Below are positions 18,533-25,769 of a stretch of 64,000 bases of DNA, in pieces. The stretch lies in contig NZ_JAIOUB010000004.1 in NCBI RefSeq assembly GCF_019931215.1, positions 248,001 to 312,000 of the forward strand, written 5' to 3'. The DNA is from Alcanivorax limicola (GTDB lineage: Bacteria; Pseudomonadota; Gammaproteobacteria; Pseudomonadales; Alcanivoracaceae). Position 1 is the stretch's first letter. Each line of letters opens with the position of its first letter. The notes below the pieces were generated by a model. It was not told the origin of the DNA and made no database searches. It worked only from the letters and a program-made list of their open reading frames with translations. The position numbers and the translations under genes were made by a program.

Positions 18533-18985
18533 TCAGGCTTCAGCGACGACAGCAACCTTGATGGTTGTGGAGACTTCAGCGTGCAGCTGCAGATCGATCT
18601 CGAATTCGCCGGTGGAGCGCAGGGCACCATTCGGCATTTTCACTTCGGACTTCTCGATCTCTACACCGGTCTGGGCGCTGATGGCTTCGGCAATATCACG
18701 CGTGCCGATAGAACCGAACAGTTTGCCTTCGTCACCGGCTTTGGAGCCGATGGTGACCTGTGCGTCGGCCAGCTTCTCAAGGCGGGCCTGTGCAGCACCC
18801 ATCGCTTCTTCAGCTTGCTTTTGCAGTTCAGCGCGGCGCTCTTCCACCACAGCCAGATTGGCCTTGGTGGCAGGCAGTGCCTTGCCCTGGGGAATCAGGA
18901 AGTTGCGGCCGTAACCGGCGCGCACATCCACTACTGCACCCAGGTCGCCCAGGTTCTTGATCTTGTCCAGCAGAATAACTTGCAT
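18533..18985 (-). CDS. rplI: 50S ribosomal protein bL9
   Basis: 150 residues. [32 protein letters not shown] is the diagnostic N-terminal RNA-binding domain, followed by the long connecting helix and the C-terminal domain. bL9 bridges ribosomes and limits frameshifting. Last gene of the rpsF operon, 27 bp after rpsR and just before the terminator. Confidence 0.98.
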   Translation of the reverse strand: MQVILLDKIKNLGDLGAVVDVRAGYGRNFLIPQGKALPATKANLAVVEERRAELQKQAEEAMGAAQARLEKLADAQVTIGSKAGDEGKLFGSIGTRDIAEAISAQTGVEIEKSEVKMPNGALRSTGEFEIDLQLHAEVSTTIKVAVVAEA

Positions 18986-19012
18986 GATCTGTTACCTCGC
19001 TCTTATCCGGGC

Positions 19013-19243
19013 TTAGTTGTCGTGGGAATCGCTGTAAGGCAACAGCGCCAGATAACGAGCCTGCTTGATAGCCTGGGCCAGCTGGCGCTGGTAGCGCGCG
19101 CTGGTGCCTGTGATCCGGCTGGGGACGATCTTGCCGGTTTCGGTGACATAGGCTTTCAGGGTTTCCAGATCCTTGTAATCAATCCGGACCACACCTTCCG
19201 CAGTAAAGCGGCAGAACTTACGACGGCGGAAAAAACGTGCCAT
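19013..19243 (-). CDS. rpsR: 30S ribosomal protein bS18
   Basis: 76 residues with the expected [17 protein letters not shown] start and the [29 protein letters not shown] core. bS18 pairs with bS6 on the 30S platform. It lies 27 bp after priB. Confidence 0.98.
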   Translation of the reverse strand: MARFFRRRKFCRFTAEGVVRIDYKDLETLKAYVTETGKIVPSRITGTSARYQRQLAQAIKQARYLALLPYSDSHDN

Positions 19244-19270
19244 GAGACTTGCTCCTCAGAATTCGCGTAG

Positions 19271-19588
19271 TCAGAGACATTCCAGCTGTTCGGCATGCAG
19301 ATGCAAACGATCCCGCGCTTCACCCTTGAACCCGGCCCGGGCCAGAAACCCCCGGACTCTGATGCGATCCCCTTCCTGCAACTGATTGCTCAGTGCTATC
19401 AGCGTCTCGCCGGTCAATACCACGCCTATGCGGGCCTGGACTTCCCGTGCTGCGCCATCCTCCTGCTGCCGGGAGCGGTGCTCAAGCCAGAGTTTTCTGG
19501 TGGGCACCCCGGCGGGGGTCAGACGCGGCCGTTCAAGTGTGTGTATCGCGCCGGTCAGTTCGCAGTCATTGCGCTCTGCCTGGCTCAG
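19271..19588 (-). CDS. priB: Primosomal replication protein N (PriB), probable CTG start
   Basis: 105 residues if begun at CTG 19588. The protein is a single-stranded-DNA-binding OB fold: [11 protein letters not shown] at the N-terminus, then [17 protein letters not shown], ending [11 protein letters not shown], colinear with PriB. It helps restart stalled forks with PriA. The only ordinary start in frame is GTG 19507, which would delete the first 27 residues, including the conserved CELTG strand. Upstream of it there is no ATG, GTG or TTG in frame. The CTG sits in the sequence CTGA, overlapping the rpsF stop, and has GGAGG about 7 nt upstream. Position between rpsF and rpsR is the normal one. 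Confidence 0.85.
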   Translation of the reverse strand: MSQAERNDCELTGAIHTLERPRLTPAGVPTRKLWLEHRSRQQEDGAAREVQARIGVVLTGETLIALSNQLQEGDRIRVRGFLARAGFKGEARDRLHLHAEQLECL

Positions 19589-19926
19589 CTGGCGACCTCC
19601 TCCTTCTCGTTCGACTTGGCCAGCGGGGAAGCTTCAGTCACAGCTTCGTCGCGGCGCATCACCATGTTGCGGATCACGGCGTCGTTGAAGCGGAAGGTGT
19701 TTTCCAGCTCCGCGAGTGTCTCGCCGTCGCACTCGACGTTCATCAGCACATAATGTGCCTTGTGGATCTTGTTGATCGGGTAAGCCAGTTGACGGCGGCC
19801 CCAGTCTTCAAGGCGGTGAATAGTGCCGTTGGCTTCCTTGATCTGTGCGCTGTAGCGCTCGATCATGGCAGGCACCTGCTCACTCTGGTCCGGGTGGACC
19901 AGGAACACGATTTCGTAATGACGCAT
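19585..19926 (-). CDS. rpsF: 30S ribosomal protein bS6
   Basis: 113 residues starting [17 protein letters not shown], with the '[16 protein letters not shown]' core; the acidic tail SNEKEEVAS lacks a long poly-Glu run. Start at ATG 19926, with AAGGAG 6 nt upstream; the open frame extends 44 codons further but without homology. First gene of the operon, with a good promoter about 100 bp upstream. Confidence 0.98.
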   Translation of the reverse strand: MRHYEIVFLVHPDQSEQVPAMIERYSAQIKEANGTIHRLEDWGRRQLAYPINKIHKAHYVLMNVECDGETLAELENTFRFNDAVIRNMVMRRDEAVTEASPLAKSNEKEEVAS

Positions 19927-20022
19927 TGTCAGCTCCTTACGGATTGGGCAGCCTCCCGCACCAGCGGTGAGGCAAGGAGTCCCCGGAAAACGGCATGCCA
20001 GGCAGGCCCGGATTCCGGGAAG
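19927..20022 (-). promoter_or_regulatory. Candidate rpsF leader (bS6:bS18 autoregulatory mRNA site)
   Basis: The ~95-nt untranslated leader between the promoter and rpsF contains a small stem (CACC-GCT-GGTG with flanking CTC/GAG pairs) and two CCG triplets close to the ribosome site. Known rpsF leaders bind the bS6:bS18 dimer through a CCG-containing bulge. I can only say the position and pieces fit; no covariance test was possible. Confidence 0.3.
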
Positions 20023-20029
20023 GGGCGCG

Positions 20030-20058
20030 ATTCTAGCTCGCTGACCCGGCAAACTCAA
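20030..20058 (-). promoter_or_regulatory. Sigma-70 promoter of the rpsF operon
   Basis: On the minus strand: -35 TTGAGT (complement of 20053-20058), 17-bp spacer, -10 TAGAAT (complement of 20030-20035), with transcription expected from about 20022. Confidence 0.75.
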
Positions 20059-20123
20059 GGAAAAGCCCGTATTGCCGCCACCCTGACCCGATCAGCCGCT
20101 GCGGCACCGCTGGTCCGGCGGGA

Positions 20124-20152
20124 TTGCCAGCCCCGGCCGGAGACCGTATTCT
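20124..20152 (+). promoter_or_regulatory. Possible sigma-70 promoter of the secreted-protein pair
   Basis: TTGCCA 20124-20129, 17-bp spacer, TATTCT 20147-20152, 60 bp before the ATG at 20212. An alternative -10 (TATAAC, near 20168) lacks a matching -35. Confidence 0.4.
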
Positions 20153-20211
20153 CAACCGGGCAACCGCTATAACAACACCTACAACAACAATAAATAAAAC
20201 GGGCACATGCC

Positions 20212-20916
20212 ATGAAACGCCCCCCAGTACTACTGCACATGCTGTTCGCCAGTCTCTTGCTGAGCCCGCTGAGCCACGGCAGCGACTGTGATGAGCGCAT
20301 CCCGCTACCGGAACGGCCCCTGCTGGAGTCCTATACCGACTACAGCGCCTTCATTGTCGACATCATGAACTTCAAGCGCATTGAGGAGCGGCACATCCGG
20401 CACCGGGCGCAATGCCCCTCGCTCTATGGCTCCCGTCATGATGCAGCGTACGAGGCAACCGCCGGCACCCGTGAGTACCGCCCCTCCGCCACCCTCGGGG
20501 ACGCCCTGGCGGAAGCTTCTCGCCGCCCGCCGTTCGATTACCAGCGCCATACGACCTGGTATGACCGCAGCACGTCCCGCAGTTTTGCGCTGGCGGGCCT
20601 GAGCGGGAACGAACTGGCCACCCAGCGGCTCCGGGTCGGCAACGCTGACACGCCCTTGCAATTGCCTGCATCCACCTACGTCGCGCTGCCGGAAGACTGG
20701 CGCGGTGATGATCTGGAGCGGGTTGTGGCACGCCTGCGAGAGGGCCGCCAGCAAGACGAGTTGGTTGCGCTCTACGACGAGGTCAGCGGCACCAGCCTGC
20801 CGCTCGCCTCCGTCGTGGTACGCGGCAACCTGATCTTGTATCTCGACCTGGATAACCAACTGCTCCGCACCGAGGGCACCGTCTATGGCTGCATGGCCTG
20901 TGCACCCGGCAGCTGA
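20212..20916 (+). CDS. Exported protein of unknown function, paralogue A
   Basis: 234 residues with a signal peptide (HMLFASLLLSPLSHGS, cleavage near residue 24). The mature part has four cysteines, one near the start (SDCDER) and a Cys-x-x-Cys near the end (GCMAC). No known domain was recognised. The early motif Y-x-D-x-x-AF-x-x-D (YTDYSAFIVD) recurs in the next protein, whose gene overlaps this one by 32 bp in another frame, implying translational coupling. A similar aromatic/Ser-rich middle section (DRSTSRSFALAGL) also recurs. Confidence 0.75.
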   Translation: MKRPPVLLHMLFASLLLSPLSHGSDCDERIPLPERPLLESYTDYSAFIVDIMNFKRIEERHIRHRAQCPSLYGSRHDAAYEATAGTREYRPSATLGDALAEASRRPPFDYQRHTTWYDRSTSRSFALAGLSGNELATQRLRVGNADTPLQLPASTYVALPEDWRGDDLERVVARLREGRQQDELVALYDEVSGTSLPLASVVVRGNLILYLDLDNQLLRTEGTVYGCMACAPGS

Positions 20917-21496
20917 TTGCTCGCAGCCCAGGCGCACCGGCCGGGCCCTCACGCTGCTGCTCGGCGGCCTGCTGCTGATGACCAGTGCGACAGCAAGCGA
21001 TCGCCCGGTGATGTCCGATTATGACGACCCCCAGGCGTTCGTTGCCGATATGCTTGCCTGGCGAAACGCGGGCACGTCGGCCCGGGGCTCGACAGATCAG
21101 GGCTCGCCGGATCAGAACGCACCGGCAGACGACGCAGCCCAGGCGTCAGCACTCGGCGAGGGCATGAAGCCCTGGCACCGGGTGACCGGGCCCGAAGACC
21201 TGGAGCAGGCGGTGAGCAACGCTGACGGCTACGAACAACCGCACTACCAGGAGCCACGGCGCTTTGAGCGCACCACGCACATCAGCTTCCCCCTGCCGCC
21301 GCTGCCTGCGGACCATATGGCCCGCGAGGCACTGACCGGCGACCCGGCGCTGGCCAGCGACATCGAATACAGCGCCGTCAGCATCCCCGAACGCCTGCTG
21401 ATACTGATACCGGAAGACAAGGATCCGGCTTATCCGGCCAGAATGGAGGTCCGAGCGCCTGAACCGCCACGCGCCGTCCAGGTGCAACTGCGCTGA
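20885..21496 (+). CDS. Exported protein of unknown function, paralogue B
   Basis: 203 residues. A membrane-targeting segment (ALTLLLGGLLLMTSATA) is followed by YDDPQAFVADMLAWRN, matching the motif of the preceding protein, then a Ser/Asp/Gln-rich linker. A C-terminal part, FERTTHISFPLPPL, resembles paralogue A's DRSTSRSFALAGL. No cysteine pair is conserved. The start at 20885 lies inside paralogue A; ATG 20885 is the first in frame. It converges on rlmB with 65 bp between stops. Confidence 0.7.
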   Translation: MAAWPVHPAADCSQPRRTGRALTLLLGGLLLMTSATASDRPVMSDYDDPQAFVADMLAWRNAGTSARGSTDQGSPDQNAPADDAAQASALGEGMKPWHRVTGPEDLEQAVSNADGYEQPHYQEPRRFERTTHISFPLPPLPADHMAREALTGDPALASDIEYSAVSIPERLLILIPEDKDPAYPARMEVRAPEPPRAVQVQLR

Positions 21497-21561
21497 GTAC
21501 GCCAAGATGGCGGCAGCTTGTTCAGCGGGAGCGGATAGTGAGTAGCCGACAGGTCAGCAGA

Positions 21562-22323
21562 TCAGCCGGCACTGGAGAGGCGCGGGGCGGCCAGATGATA
21601 CAGCACCACGGCCGTGGCCACAGACACGTTCAGGCTTTCCACGTCGCCGACCATGGGAATTTCCAGCAGGTAATCACACTTGTCGCGGGTGAGACGGCGC
21701 ATGCCATCCCCTTCAGCCCCCATGACCACCACCAATGGCCCTTCCGGCACGAAATCGTGCAGCCGCTGGCTGCCCTCGCCCAGGCCTGTGCCCACCACCC
21801 ACAGCCCGCTGTCGCGCAGCTGGTCCAGGGTGCGAGCCAGATTACCTATCTCGAAGTAAGGCACGCTCTCCGCCGCACCGGCCGCACTGCGGCAGGCTAC
21901 CGGCGTCAGGCCGCAGGCATTGCGCCGGGGCACCACCACGGCATCCGCGCCCACCGCATCGGCGGTGCGCAGGCACGCCCCCAGATTATGCGGGTCTGTG
22001 ACGCCGTCCAGCACCAGCACCAGTGCAGGATGTGACAGGCCCGCCAGATGCGCCTGTAAATCCTGCTCATCGCCTGGTGCGCGCGGGCGCGCCCGTACCG
22101 CCACCCCCTGATGTTGCGAGCCTGCGTGCTTTTCCAGCGCATCGCGGCCCACCGGGCGAGGGGTCACGCCCAATTGCACGGCCTCGTCGCAGACGCGACT
22201 GAGCCGGTCTTCGCCGCGCTCGGCACGGCTTTCCAGCACATACATTTCGAGGATGGCCTCAGGCCGATGCCGCAGCAGTGATGCCACGGCATGCAGGCCG
22301 GAATACCAGATCGGTTTACTCAT
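21562..22323 (-). CDS. rlmB: 23S rRNA (guanosine-2251-2'-O)-methyltransferase RlmB
   Basis: 253 residues: an N-terminal ribosome-binding domain, then the SpoU knot with motif 1 LDGVTDPHNLGACLRTADA, motif 2 and motif 3 (VVMGAEGDGMRRLTR...IPMVGDVESLNVSVA). It methylates G2251 of the 23S peptidyl-transferase P-loop. It follows rnr by 24 bp in the usual rnr-rlmB order. Confidence 0.97.
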   Translation of the reverse strand: MSKPIWYSGLHAVASLLRHRPEAILEMYVLESRAERGEDRLSRVCDEAVQLGVTPRPVGRDALEKHAGSQHQGVAVRARPRAPGDEQDLQAHLAGLSHPALVLVLDGVTDPHNLGACLRTADAVGADAVVVPRRNACGLTPVACRSAAGAAESVPYFEIGNLARTLDQLRDSGLWVVGTGLGEGSQRLHDFVPEGPLVVVMGAEGDGMRRLTRDKCDYLLEIPMVGDVESLNVSVATAVVLYHLAAPRLSSAG

Positions 22324-22347
22324 GATGGTCGGTCCTGCGCCTGCCGC

Positions 22348-24909
22348 TCAGCGCTTTCTGCGGGTGCGGGTCGCGGCTTTTTTCGGGCGGGCAGTGCCTG
22401 CCGGCTTGTCAGCGCTTTTGCCCGCTGGCTTGCTGCCTGACGCGGCCGGTGATTTGCCCGCCGCCGGAGATTTGCCACCCCGGGCGCCACGGCCTCCTCT
22501 GCTGCCGCTCTTGCCAGCACCCTGGCCGCCGCTCCCTTTGCCGCCGCCCTTGTTGCCATCCTTGTTGCCGACACGGCCTTCGGCCAGTGCCTGACGGGTC
22601 GGGCCGCCGCGACTGCGGTTACGGCTGTTCTTGCCAGCGGGCTGCCAGTTCTTGGCCAGCTGCAGGTCCACCTTGCGGTCCTCGACATGCACCGCCGCCA
22701 CCTGCACACGGATGCTGTCACCCAGCTGGAACTGCCGGCCGGATGACTCACCGATCAACATGTGTCGCTTGGCATCGTAGTGATAGTAATCACTGTCCAG
22801 GTTGGCCACGTGCACCAGGCCATCCACATACAGATCGTTGATCTGCACGAACAACCCGAAGCCGGTCACACCACTGATCACACCTTCGAACTCGTCGCCG
22901 ATGTGCTGCTCCATGAACTGGCATTTGAGCCACTGCACCACATCCCGGGCCGCATCATCCGCACGGCGCTCGGCCATGGAGCAATGCTCGCCCAGGGTCA
23001 CCATGGCATTCTGGTCGTAGGGCAGAATCTGTGTCTTCTCGAGCTTCGGCAGCTTGCCCGGGTTCTGGGTATGCTTCGGCTCGCTGCCTTCGCGGATCAG
23101 ATAACGAATGGCACGGTGCACCAGCAGATCCGGATAACGCCGGATTGGCGAGGTGAAATGGGTATAGGCCTTGTAGGCCAGCCCGAAGTGCCCCTTGTTC
23201 TCAGCGGCATAGCGGGCCTGGGTGAGCGAGCGCAGCATCACCGTCTGAATCAGAATGCGATCCGGGCGCTTGGCGATGGACTGCCCCAGCTTCTGGAACA
23301 CTACCGGCTTGGCGCTGCCGTCCTTCTCGGTCCAGGCCAGCTTCACACCCAGCGGACCCAGGAACTCCCGCAGCGCTTCCAGCTTCTCGTTCTTCGGCGG
23401 CTCATGATTGCGGAACAGCGCCGGCACGCCGGCTTTTTCCAGCAGCCGCGCGGCGCAGATATTGGCCGCCAGCATGGCCTCCTCGATCATCATGTGCGCT
23501 ACGTTGCGCACGGTCGGCTCGATGGCCCGGATCTTCTTCTGTTCGTCGTAGAGAATCCGCGTTTCCACGGTCTCGAAATCGATGGCGCCGCGATCTTCAC
23601 GGCGCGCGCGCAGCGCTTTGTAGAGGCCGTGGTACTCCTGCAGCATGGTCTGCACCGGCTTCGGCAGGTCCGTCTTCAACTGCCGGGCCACATCCCCATC
23701 CGGCTGCTCGATGAAAGCGCCTACCTGGTTATAGGTCATGCGCCGGGCGGAGCGCATCACACCCTCGCCGAAGCTGAAACCGGTAATGCGGCCGTTGGCC
23801 GAGATCTGCATCTCGCAGAACAGGCACAAGCGATCTACGTCAGGGTTCAGCGAGCACAGGCCGTTGGAGAGCTTCTCCGGCAGCATCGGCACAACGCGGT
23901 TGGGGAAGTACACGGAGGTGCCCCGCCGTGTCGCTTCCTTGTCCAGCGGCGCGCCGGGGAACACGTAGTGGGACACATCAGCGATGGCCACAATCAGGCG
24001 CCAACCGCGCAGCCAGCCGCGCTTCTCGATATAGACGGCGTCGTCAAAATCCCGCGCCGTCTCGTCATCAATGGTGATCAGAGGCAAGCCGCGCAGGTCA
24101 ACGCGACCTTCCTTGGCCTGTTCGGTGACCGTGTCCGAGATGGCACGGGCTTCGGCTTCCACCTCTGGCGGCCAGTCAAAGGGAATATCGTGGCTGCGCA
24201 GGGCGACATCCACTTCCATACCCGGCTCGTCCGGCGAAGCAATCACCTCCAGCAACCGCACCTGAAGATGCGGGTTCTGCTGTGAGGGGTAGTGCAGGAT
24301 CTCGGCGCGCACATGGTCGCCCACTTCGACACGCAAACCCGCCATGTCAGAGATCAGGACATCCCCGGTAATACGGCGGTTGGCGGGCTCCAGGGCCGGG
24401 CCGGCGGCGCCCTGAACAAAGCGGCCCACGATATCGGTATTGGCGCGCTCAATGACTTCCACCACCCGCGCCTCGACCTTGCCGAAGCGATTGCGGCCTT
24501 CCACGCTGACCAGCACGCGGTCACCGTCCATCACGGACTGCATCTGCCGGGGCGACAGGAACAGATCGTCCTCGCCCGCCGTGTCAGTCACCACGAAGCC
24601 GAAGCCGTCGCGGTGGCCCTGAACGCGGCCGGGAATCAGGTCCATGCGATCGGCGATGCCATACTGCCCACGGCGGTTCTGTACCAGCTGGCCATCGCGC
24701 AACATCGCCTTCAGGCGGCGGCGCAGGGCCTCGCGGTCATCTTCATCGTCGGGGATGTGCAGCAGGTCTTCGAGCTGGTCGCGGGTCAGGGGTCGGCCCT
24801 GGTCGTTTAACACGTGGAGAATCAGCTCCCGGCTCGCCACCGGGTTGTCGTAACGCGAAGCTTCCCGTTCCGCTTGCGGATCACGGTAACTTCTTTCTTT
24901 CTTGCTCAT
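22348..24909 (-). CDS. rnr: Ribonuclease R
   Basis: 853 residues. In order: a winged-helix/cold-shock region (residues 1-230), the RNB catalytic domain with the metal-binding DDETARDFDDAVY motif, an S1 domain (FEGVISGVTGFGLFVQI, about residue 650), and a C-terminal ~110-residue low-complexity tail of Lys/Gly/Ser/Ala. It degrades structured RNA 3'-to-5'. The basic tail is longer than in E. coli and probably binds RNA or ribosomes. The ATG has GAGGAAA upstream. rnr is transcribed away from the tRNA-Leu gene. Confidence 0.97.
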   Translation of the reverse strand: MSKKERSYRDPQAEREASRYDNPVASRELILHVLNDQGRPLTRDQLEDLLHIPDDEDDREALRRRLKAMLRDGQLVQNRRGQYGIADRMDLIPGRVQGHRDGFGFVVTDTAGEDDLFLSPRQMQSVMDGDRVLVSVEGRNRFGKVEARVVEVIERANTDIVGRFVQGAAGPALEPANRRITGDVLISDMAGLRVEVGDHVRAEILHYPSQQNPHLQVRLLEVIASPDEPGMEVDVALRSHDIPFDWPPEVEAEARAISDTVTEQAKEGRVDLRGLPLITIDDETARDFDDAVYIEKRGWLRGWRLIVAIADVSHYVFPGAPLDKEATRRGTSVYFPNRVVPMLPEKLSNGLCSLNPDVDRLCLFCEMQISANGRITGFSFGEGVMRSARRMTYNQVGAFIEQPDGDVARQLKTDLPKPVQTMLQEYHGLYKALRARREDRGAIDFETVETRILYDEQKKIRAIEPTVRNVAHMMIEEAMLAANICAARLLEKAGVPALFRNHEPPKNEKLEALREFLGPLGVKLAWTEKDGSAKPVVFQKLGQSIAKRPDRILIQTVMLRSLTQARYAAENKGHFGLAYKAYTHFTSPIRRYPDLLVHRAIRYLIREGSEPKHTQNPGKLPKLEKTQILPYDQNAMVTLGEHCSMAERRADDAARDVVQWLKCQFMEQHIGDEFEGVISGVTGFGLFVQINDLYVDGLVHVANLDSDYYHYDAKRHMLIGESSGRQFQLGDSIRVQVAAVHVEDRKVDLQLAKNWQPAGKNSRNRSRGGPTRQALAEGRVGNKDGNKGGGKGSGGQGAGKSGSRGGRGARGGKSPAAGKSPAASGSKPAGKSADKPAGTARPKKAATRTRRKR

Positions 24910-25065
24910 ATAAAAAGGGTTTCCTCAGGTAGCACCCCCTCCGGGGCGCAATGGATGCAGCCAGATCGGCGCATCAGCTTTGTTGAATAGTGGGGCCTGC
25001 GGCGGCCCGGCGCAACTTTCGTTGGCTTTCTCGCTGACCTTTCGACCGAATTGTGCCGGAAAAGT

Positions 25066-25093
25066 TTGACATGGCATCAAGTTGTACTAGAAT
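25066..25093 (+). promoter_or_regulatory. Promoter of tRNA-Leu
   Basis: TTGACA at 25066-25071 (exact consensus), 16-bp spacer, TAGAAT at 25088-25093, with a GC-rich discriminator (CGCCCG) typical of stringently controlled tRNA genes. Transcription would start near 25100, leaving a ~25-nt leader. Confidence 0.85.
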
Positions 25094-25124
25094 ACGCCCG
25101 CTTTCCGGGTAAACACCCCGGACT

Positions 25125-25211
25125 GCCGAGGTGGTGAAATTGGTAGACACGCTAGCTTCAGGTGCTAGTGCTCGCAAGGGCGTGGAGGTTCAAGTCCTCT
25201 CCTCGGCACCA
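25125..25211 (+). tRNA. tRNA-Leu, anticodon CAG
   Basis: 87 nt with encoded CCA. Acceptor stem GCCGAGG/CCTCGGC, D-arm with GGTAGACACG, anticodon CAG at 25159-25161 in the loop CTTCAGG, a long class-II variable arm (TGCTCGCAAGGGCG) and the T-loop GGTTCAAGTCC. It reads CUG, the dominant leucine codon in this high-GC genome. It lies divergently beside rnr. Confidence 0.97.
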
Positions 25212-25217
25212 ATTATG

Positions 25218-25250
25218 AAAGGCTCCCCAGAGGGAGCCTTTCTTGTTTCT
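25218..25250 (+). terminator. Intrinsic terminator after tRNA-Leu
   Basis: Stem AAAGGCTCCC (25218-25227) with GGGAGCCTTT (25232-25241), loop CAGA, then TCTTGTTT. It sits 6 bp after the CCA end of the tRNA. Confidence 0.85.
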
Positions 25251-25290
25251 CGGTATTGTTTCTCGGTCGGACTCCCGGCCTGCGCCCCCG

Positions 25291-25325
25291 AAAACCGCGT
25301 GCAGCCCGGCTCTCGCGGTTTTTTT
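25291..25325 (+). terminator. Second terminator-like hairpin after tRNA-Leu
   Basis: AAAACCGCG (25291-25299) pairs with CGCGGTTTT (25314-25322), and a run of seven T spans 25319-25325. It may back up the first terminator. Confidence 0.6.
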
Positions 25326-25434
25326 GTGCCCGGCCCTTTTTCAGTGCCCGCCCCTCTGCCTCCCGCTGCTGACTGCACCGTGACGGCAGGTATGGCACAC
25401 TGCATCGATAACTGGCAACAGGCCCCGACATCTC

Positions 25435-25737
25435 ATGCATACAACCCCTGACACCCTGCCGCACGCCTGCGCTCGACCAGCGCAGTCCGCGCGCCGCAAA
25501 CTCAACAGCTTTCTCGGCAGTCTGGTCGCGGCGGCATTGCTGATGCTGGCACTGCAGATGGCGCCAGCGACCGCCTCCCAGGCGCAGGCCTCGGTTTTCC
25601 AGCCGACCGAGCTGACGCCGGTGAATGACGCCGAGCGGGAGCGCGCAGAGAAACGCCGCAAGGTGCTGCTGATATACCCGGCAGCGGTCATCGGCCTGGT
25701 TATCGTGCTGGTACTGACCATCAAGCGAAAGAAGTAA
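25435..25737 (+). CDS. Small membrane protein, unknown function
   Basis: 100 residues. There are two hydrophobic segments: residues about 27-46 (ending in APATASQAQA, so possibly a cleaved signal peptide) and 76-96 (VLLIYPAAVIGLVIVLVLTI), with a basic KRKK tail. No known family recognised. The ribosome site is weak. It stands alone between the tRNA-Leu terminators and the convergent signalling gene. Confidence 0.6.
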   Translation: MHTTPDTLPHACARPAQSARRKLNSFLGSLVAAALLMLALQMAPATASQAQASVFQPTELTPVNDAERERAEKRRKVLLIYPAAVIGLVIVLVLTIKRKK

Positions 25738-25769
25738 CAGGGCTGCCGGTCAGCCCGGCAGGTCTGTCG

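Noticed and set aside
22762-24285. 507-codon open frame antisense to rnr
   Set aside because: Same reason: rnr is intact and conserved on the other strand.
25125-25211. tRNA-Leu as an integration site of a mobile element
   Set aside because: No integrase and no repeated tRNA 3' end were seen nearby.
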